From Clostridiales bacterium (lineage in GTDB: Bacteria > Bacillota > Clostridia > Peptostreptococcales > Acidaminobacteraceae): a stretch of DNA of 45,906 bases. The number at the start of each line of letters is the position of its first letter. Position 1 is the first letter of the stretch. Shown here piece after piece: positions 42,701 through 45,906 of the stretch. Location of the stretch: NCBI GenBank assembly GCA_016933835.1, contig JAFGAC010000193.1, forward strand, positions 1 to 45,906, read 5' to 3'. Below the pieces are notes generated by a model that ran no database searches, was not told where the DNA came from, and saw only the letters and a list, made by a program, of their open reading frames with translations. The translations under genes and the position numbers were made by a program.

Positions 42701-43848
42701 GCGCTCTCCTTATTGATTCTTTTAGGTTTTTCTCCAAAATACTGATAGTAATAAGTCTTGATTTTTCCATTATACAGTTTTCTGTTTTTAGTAGATTTTT
42801 GGCCGAACGCCTCTTCAAATCCATCAAAAGAAGTTATGATATATTTCGACCAAGTTTTCATAGGAATAAATTTCTTTCCCATTTCTCTATAGAGTTCTTT
42901 GACACTATTTTGATCACTCAATCTTTCTCCATACGGCGGATTGCTAATAATATATCCATATTGCTTTTGTGTACTGAGGTCTTTAAGATCTCTCACTTGA
43001 AAATGAATCGCATCACCAACGCCAGCAAGTTTTGCGTTTTCAATTGCAACACGGATTGCTTTCGGATCATAATCGTAACCTTCAATTGAAAGTTCTTCAG
43101 TGATGTTGATCAGACTTCTTGCTTCTTCACGAAGGTTTTCATAAATATTCTCTGGTATCCAGTTCCATTTTTCAGATACAAATTCTCTGTTAAGTCCAGG
43201 TGCAATATTCCGCCCAATAAGAGCTGCCTCTATTAGCAGTGTTCCACTTCCACACATTGGATCAATCAAATGAATATGTGGTCTCCATCGACTTATCAAA
43301 ACAAGTGCCGCAGCTAAAGTTTCTTTAAGAGGAGCCAAATTACCTTTCGCACGATACCCTCTTTTATGAAGCGCTTCACCTGACGTGTCTAAAAGAACTG
43401 ATACTTCGTCTTTTAGAATAGCTACAACAATAGAAAATTTACTGCCTGTTTCATCGAACCATTGAACTTTATAATGATCGCTCAATTTTTTTACAATCGC
43501 TTTTTTACTGATAGCTTGTATATCAGAAAGACTGAACAGTTTAGATTTCACACTCTTTGCATTTACAGGAAATTCACCGTCTTTACTTATGAACTGTTCC
43601 CAAGGTATTGCATTTACCTTATTGAATAACTCTTCAAAACTCGTGGCTTTAAAAGTGTCTAAAAGTATGTAAATTCTGTCAGGCGTTCTCAACCATAAAT
43701 TAGACTTAGCTATTCCTTCAATATCTGAATCATACATTACACGACCATTTTCTGTTATAACATTCTCAAAACCCATTTTTTTAATTTCATCCGCTGCTAT
43801 TGATTCAATGCCAAAAGCAGTCGTAGCTACCAATCTAAATTTTTCCAT
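42670..43848 (-). CDS. THUMP-domain RNA methyltransferase, RlmL/YpsC type
   Basis: 392 residues. The N-terminal ferredoxin-like and THUMP domains (about 1-160) start with MEKFRLVATTAFGIESIAAD. The Rossmann methyltransferase has SAM motif I in IDPMCGSGTLLIEAALIGRN, and NPPYGERL is the catalytic motif of N2-guanine methyltransferases. It is most likely to methylate guanine in 23S rRNA (m2G2445-like). It is shorter than E. coli RlmKL, lacking the second methyltransferase domain, as usual in Firmicutes. AAGGAGA is 4-5 bases before the ATG. Overlaps the DUF5711 gene. Confidence 0.93.
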   Translation of the reverse strand: MEKFRLVATTAFGIESIAADEIKKMGFENVITENGRVMYDSDIEGIAKSNLWLRTPDRIYILLDTFKATSFEELFNKVNAIPWEQFISKDGEFPVNAKSVKSKLFSLSDIQAISKKAIVKKLSDHYKVQWFDETGSKFSIVVAILKDEVSVLLDTSGEALHKRGYRAKGNLAPLKETLAAALVLISRWRPHIHLIDPMCGSGTLLIEAALIGRNIAPGLNREFVSEKWNWIPENIYENLREEARSLINITEELSIEGYDYDPKAIRVAIENAKLAGVGDAIHFQVRDLKDLSTQKQYGYIISNPPYGERLSDQNSVKELYREMGKKFIPMKTWSKYIITSFDGFEEAFGQKSTKNRKLYNGKIKTYYYQYFGEKPKRINKESAWLEKRDVED

Positions 43849-43858
43849 TTTATCTCCT

Positions 43859-45277
43859 TTATATTGTTTCTTTCAAGAACTGATACAAAAGCCTTACACC
43901 CACTCCTGTAGCGCCTTTTGAAAGATACCCTTTATCTTTTTCTATCCATGATGTTCCGGCGATATCCAGATGAACCCAAGGTACATCCTTCACAAAGTTT
44001 TCTATAAAAGCTGCCGCAGTCATAGTACCCGGTTTGCCACCTGAATTAGTCAAATCAGCTTCATGGTGTTTTACTAAATCACGATAGTCATCAAATAAAG
44101 GCAATTCCCAAATTCTTTCATCAGCTTTCTCAGCAGCTGCAAACATTCTTTTTTTCATACTTTCATCCGTTGAAATCATAGCTGTTGTCGTTGTTCCCAG
44201 CGCTTGTACCGCTGCTCCCGTCAATGTCGCAATATCAACGACTTCTTTAATACTCTCACTATCGATGATGTAGTCAATGGCGTCTACAAGTGTCAATCTG
44301 CCTTCTGCATCTGTGTTTGCTATAAAAATGCTTTTGCTCGCTCTTGACGATATGATATCTCCAGGTTTATATCCCTTCCCTGAAATCAAATTTTCACATG
44401 CAGCGACAACTGATGTCACATTGATTTTCACCTTATTTCTTGATAATGCAATCATCATGCCTATGACCGCCGATGCACCACTCATATCATCTTTCATAGT
44501 CAGCATGCTATCGGTCGGTTTGATGGACAAGCCCCCTGAATCATAGGTCAATCCCTTCCCCACAAAACCATATATATCCTTGCTGTCAGGATTCCCCTTA
44601 TACCGCATAATTATAAATTGTGGTTCTTCATCCGAGGCTGCTGTTACTGCAAGATAAGCATGCATATTTTCTTTTTCAATTCCATCTTTTCCTAATACTT
44701 CTACTTCAAAACCATATTCTTCACCAAATAAACGCACTCTTGCAGATAGCTCTTTCGGCGTCAGAATATTTGCAGGCTCATTGGACAAAACTCTGGCAAC
44801 CAATGTAGCTTCCGCCAATGCGACATGTTCAGATATTCTCGATTGATCAACAATTCCTTCTTTTAATATATTGAAAAACTCAACCTCATTATCCTTTTTA
44901 ACTGTCTTGTATTTGTCAAATTGATAATTGGCCAATATTATCGATTCCGTAATCAATGTCACTTTATTTAAATCAATGCAATGATAAGAAATATTTTTAA
45001 AATTCATTTTTTTTGCATATTTAAATCCTTCTGATATTAAATTTCTTAAAATCTGATCATTTATTTTCGCTTTTTCACCTAAACCAACCAACAAAAAATT
45101 TTGACCTGAATGCAAATAATGCATTTGTTCTTTTTTTCCTTCAAATATTCTAGATTCGAATAAAAACTTCACTTCACTATTTATTCCATACGAATCATCA
45201 GTCAACAATTCTTTTTCAAATACTGGCAACAAAATAATATGCTGTGAATCATATGTTTCATTAATTGAAACCTTCAT
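43859..45277 (-). CDS. pepA: Leucyl aminopeptidase (M17)
   Basis: 472 residues. An N-terminal macro-like domain (about 1-150) is followed by the M17 catalytic domain. Catalytic Lys and metal residues lie in FVGKGLTYDSGGLSIKP, and the metal/Arg motif is IANTDAEGRLTLVDA (the NTDAEGRL signature). MKDDMSGASAVIGMM supplies the other metal ligands. It removes N-terminal residues, especially Leu, from peptides in the cytoplasm as a hexamer with two metals per subunit. GGGAGGAAT is just upstream of the ATG. It is followed by the RNA methyltransferase gene 10 bases on. Confidence 0.96.
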   Translation of the reverse strand: MKVSINETYDSQHIILLPVFEKELLTDDSYGINSEVKFLFESRIFEGKKEQMHYLHSGQNFLLVGLGEKAKINDQILRNLISEGFKYAKKMNFKNISYHCIDLNKVTLITESIILANYQFDKYKTVKKDNEVEFFNILKEGIVDQSRISEHVALAEATLVARVLSNEPANILTPKELSARVRLFGEEYGFEVEVLGKDGIEKENMHAYLAVTAASDEEPQFIIMRYKGNPDSKDIYGFVGKGLTYDSGGLSIKPTDSMLTMKDDMSGASAVIGMMIALSRNKVKINVTSVVAACENLISGKGYKPGDIISSRASKSIFIANTDAEGRLTLVDAIDYIIDSESIKEVVDIATLTGAAVQALGTTTTAMISTDESMKKRMFAAAEKADERIWELPLFDDYRDLVKHHEADLTNSGGKPGTMTAAAFIENFVKDVPWVHLDIAGTSWIEKDKGYLSKGATGVGVRLLYQFLKETI

Positions 45278-45315
45278 CTTAATTCCTCCCTTGATTTATA
45301 ATTATATCAAAAACA

Positions 45316-45819
45316 TCAATCAATATATACTCTCTTTCTTAGAAGCAAGTAGACAATGAGACTTATTACAGACAAAACTGTTGATGAATAAAAGGGCATC
45401 CTTGATGTATTCATATTGAATAATATTTCCAACCCACTGTTTGCAAAGGGTGATAGGAAACGTGCCAAAAACATCGCACCACTGATCAGTGCTAAAGAAA
45501 AAGTAACATCTTCCTTTTTAGAGTACATTGAAGTTATATAAAAAATAATTGGATTGATTGTTCCTGCAGCATACCCTACAAAAATCATGCTTAATGACAT
45601 CCACCTTAAATTAGATGTATATGATAATATACCAAAACCCATTGCAAAGGAAAGTAATGCAAATGTAGCAGTATGGCTTTTCAAAATCCCTTTAATTCGC
45701 TTAAAATACAGACCTATTAAAAACCCTGCACTTGTCAAAACTGTAATCAAATAAGCTGAAATTTCAGGATTCCCTATTTTCTCTAAAGTTAAAAAAATAG
45801 ATATATTTGAAGGTACAGA
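45316..45819 (-). pseudogene. MFS transporter, C-terminal half, cut by an IS200/IS605 element
   Basis: The frame is open from 45316 up to at least 45816 and reads VPSNISIFLTLEKIGNPEIS at its N-terminal edge, with no start codon. A TTG at 45750 sits inside helix 7 and is not a true start. Six helices follow, with SAGFLIGLYFKRIKG, FVGYAAGTINPIIFYITSMY and MFLARFLSPF, typical of the C-terminal half of a major facilitator. The frame ends precisely where IS605-type right-end sequence begins (45820). The N-terminal half should lie beyond the element, outside the window. Substrate unknown. Confidence 0.85.
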
Positions 45820-45906
45820 TTGACACTCCCCACGAATAAATTCGGGGGATTCTCAGATGATTAAACCGAAGTGCGTTTCTGCTATCGGAGTATGACTCTG
45901 AGTTAA
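45820..45906 (-). mobile_element. Right end of an IS200/IS605-type element (partial, runs off the window)
   Basis: Minus strand: ...GAATCCCCCGAA-TTTA-TTCGTGGGGAGTGTCAA. A C5GAA/TTCG-G4 hairpin with a TTTA loop (45828-45848) is followed by GAGTGTCAA, the classical right-end and omega-RNA 3'-end layout of tnpB-carrying IS200/IS605 elements. The TCAA at 45820-45823 is a plausible cleavage motif. Sequence left of it is MFS coding DNA. The omega-RNA guide would therefore start TCTGTACCTTCAAATAT. The body, including any tnpA/tnpB, lies beyond 45906. Confidence 0.7.

Noticed and set aside
45301-45340. Promoter for leucyl aminopeptidase
   Set aside because: A TATAAT is present on the minus strand (45301-45306), but no acceptable -35 lies at 16-18 bases and it is close to the end of the MFS gene. 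Not supported enough to list.

Overview
The window is low-GC DNA from a Gram-positive Bacillota, most likely a member of the Clostridia. The evidence is a complete walR-walK-yycH-yycI-walJ block, a DnaD/DnaI pair, a gdpP-rplI operon, DUF951 and DUF5711 genes, and AGGAGG-type ribosome binding sites. I cannot name a genus from sequence alone.

The window has two halves of very different character. From about 15.25 kb to 45.8 kb it is ordinary, dense chromosomal core. In order: rlmH and tRNA-Ala(GGC); mscS; the WalRK cell-wall operon (walR, walK, an unrecognised exported protein, yycH, yycI, walJ) with an upstream LysM-G5-M23 peptidase; a divergent dnaD-dnaI pair; purA; a 35-codon zinc-ribbon gene; a GNAT gene and dnaB; a moxR-DUF58-transglutaminase operon; the rpsF-ssb-rpsR-yybS-gdpP-rplI operon with a clear sigma-A promoter; an aminotransferase; and DUF951, cvpA, DUF5711, an RlmL-like methyltransferase, a leucyl aminopeptidase and an MFS gene. 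The MFS gene is cut at the right edge by the end of an IS200/IS605-type element.

From 1 to about 15.25 kb the window is accessory DNA downstream of the 3' end of rlmH. The native rlmH gene ends in codons for Glu-Pro-Tyr-His-Lys-stop. Near-copies of that 3' end recur in the same orientation at about 3802, 5551, 7183, 7421, 10833 and 15155. Each is followed by a conserved ACCGTAT...CATACAA-type block, and the modules nearest rlmH also have inverted GTACAACCGC termini. This is the architecture of staphylococcal cassette chromosome (SCC) elements, which integrate at the 3' end of rlmH. Here it appears as a tandem array of cassettes with no recombinase gene in view.

The cassettes carry selfish or defence-type cargo. 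They hold a TetR-controlled methyltransferase; a DUF4143 AAA ATPase broken by an amber codon; an AbiEi/AbiEii toxin-antitoxin pair; a decayed Nudix gene; a second, intact DUF4143 ATPase; a MazF-like protein followed by two promoter- and terminator-equipped repeated small RNAs; and a TrlF-like PHP plus SMC-type ATPase whose two parts are separated at a classical A-AAA-AAG slippery run. Further left (below about 3.7 kb) lies decaying DNA: an IS1634-like transposase remnant, two more IS200/IS605-type end hairpins, a frameshifted rarD and a lipoprotein gene.

The two points most worth pursuing are the rlmH attachment-site array and the MazF-like gene with its paired RNAs.
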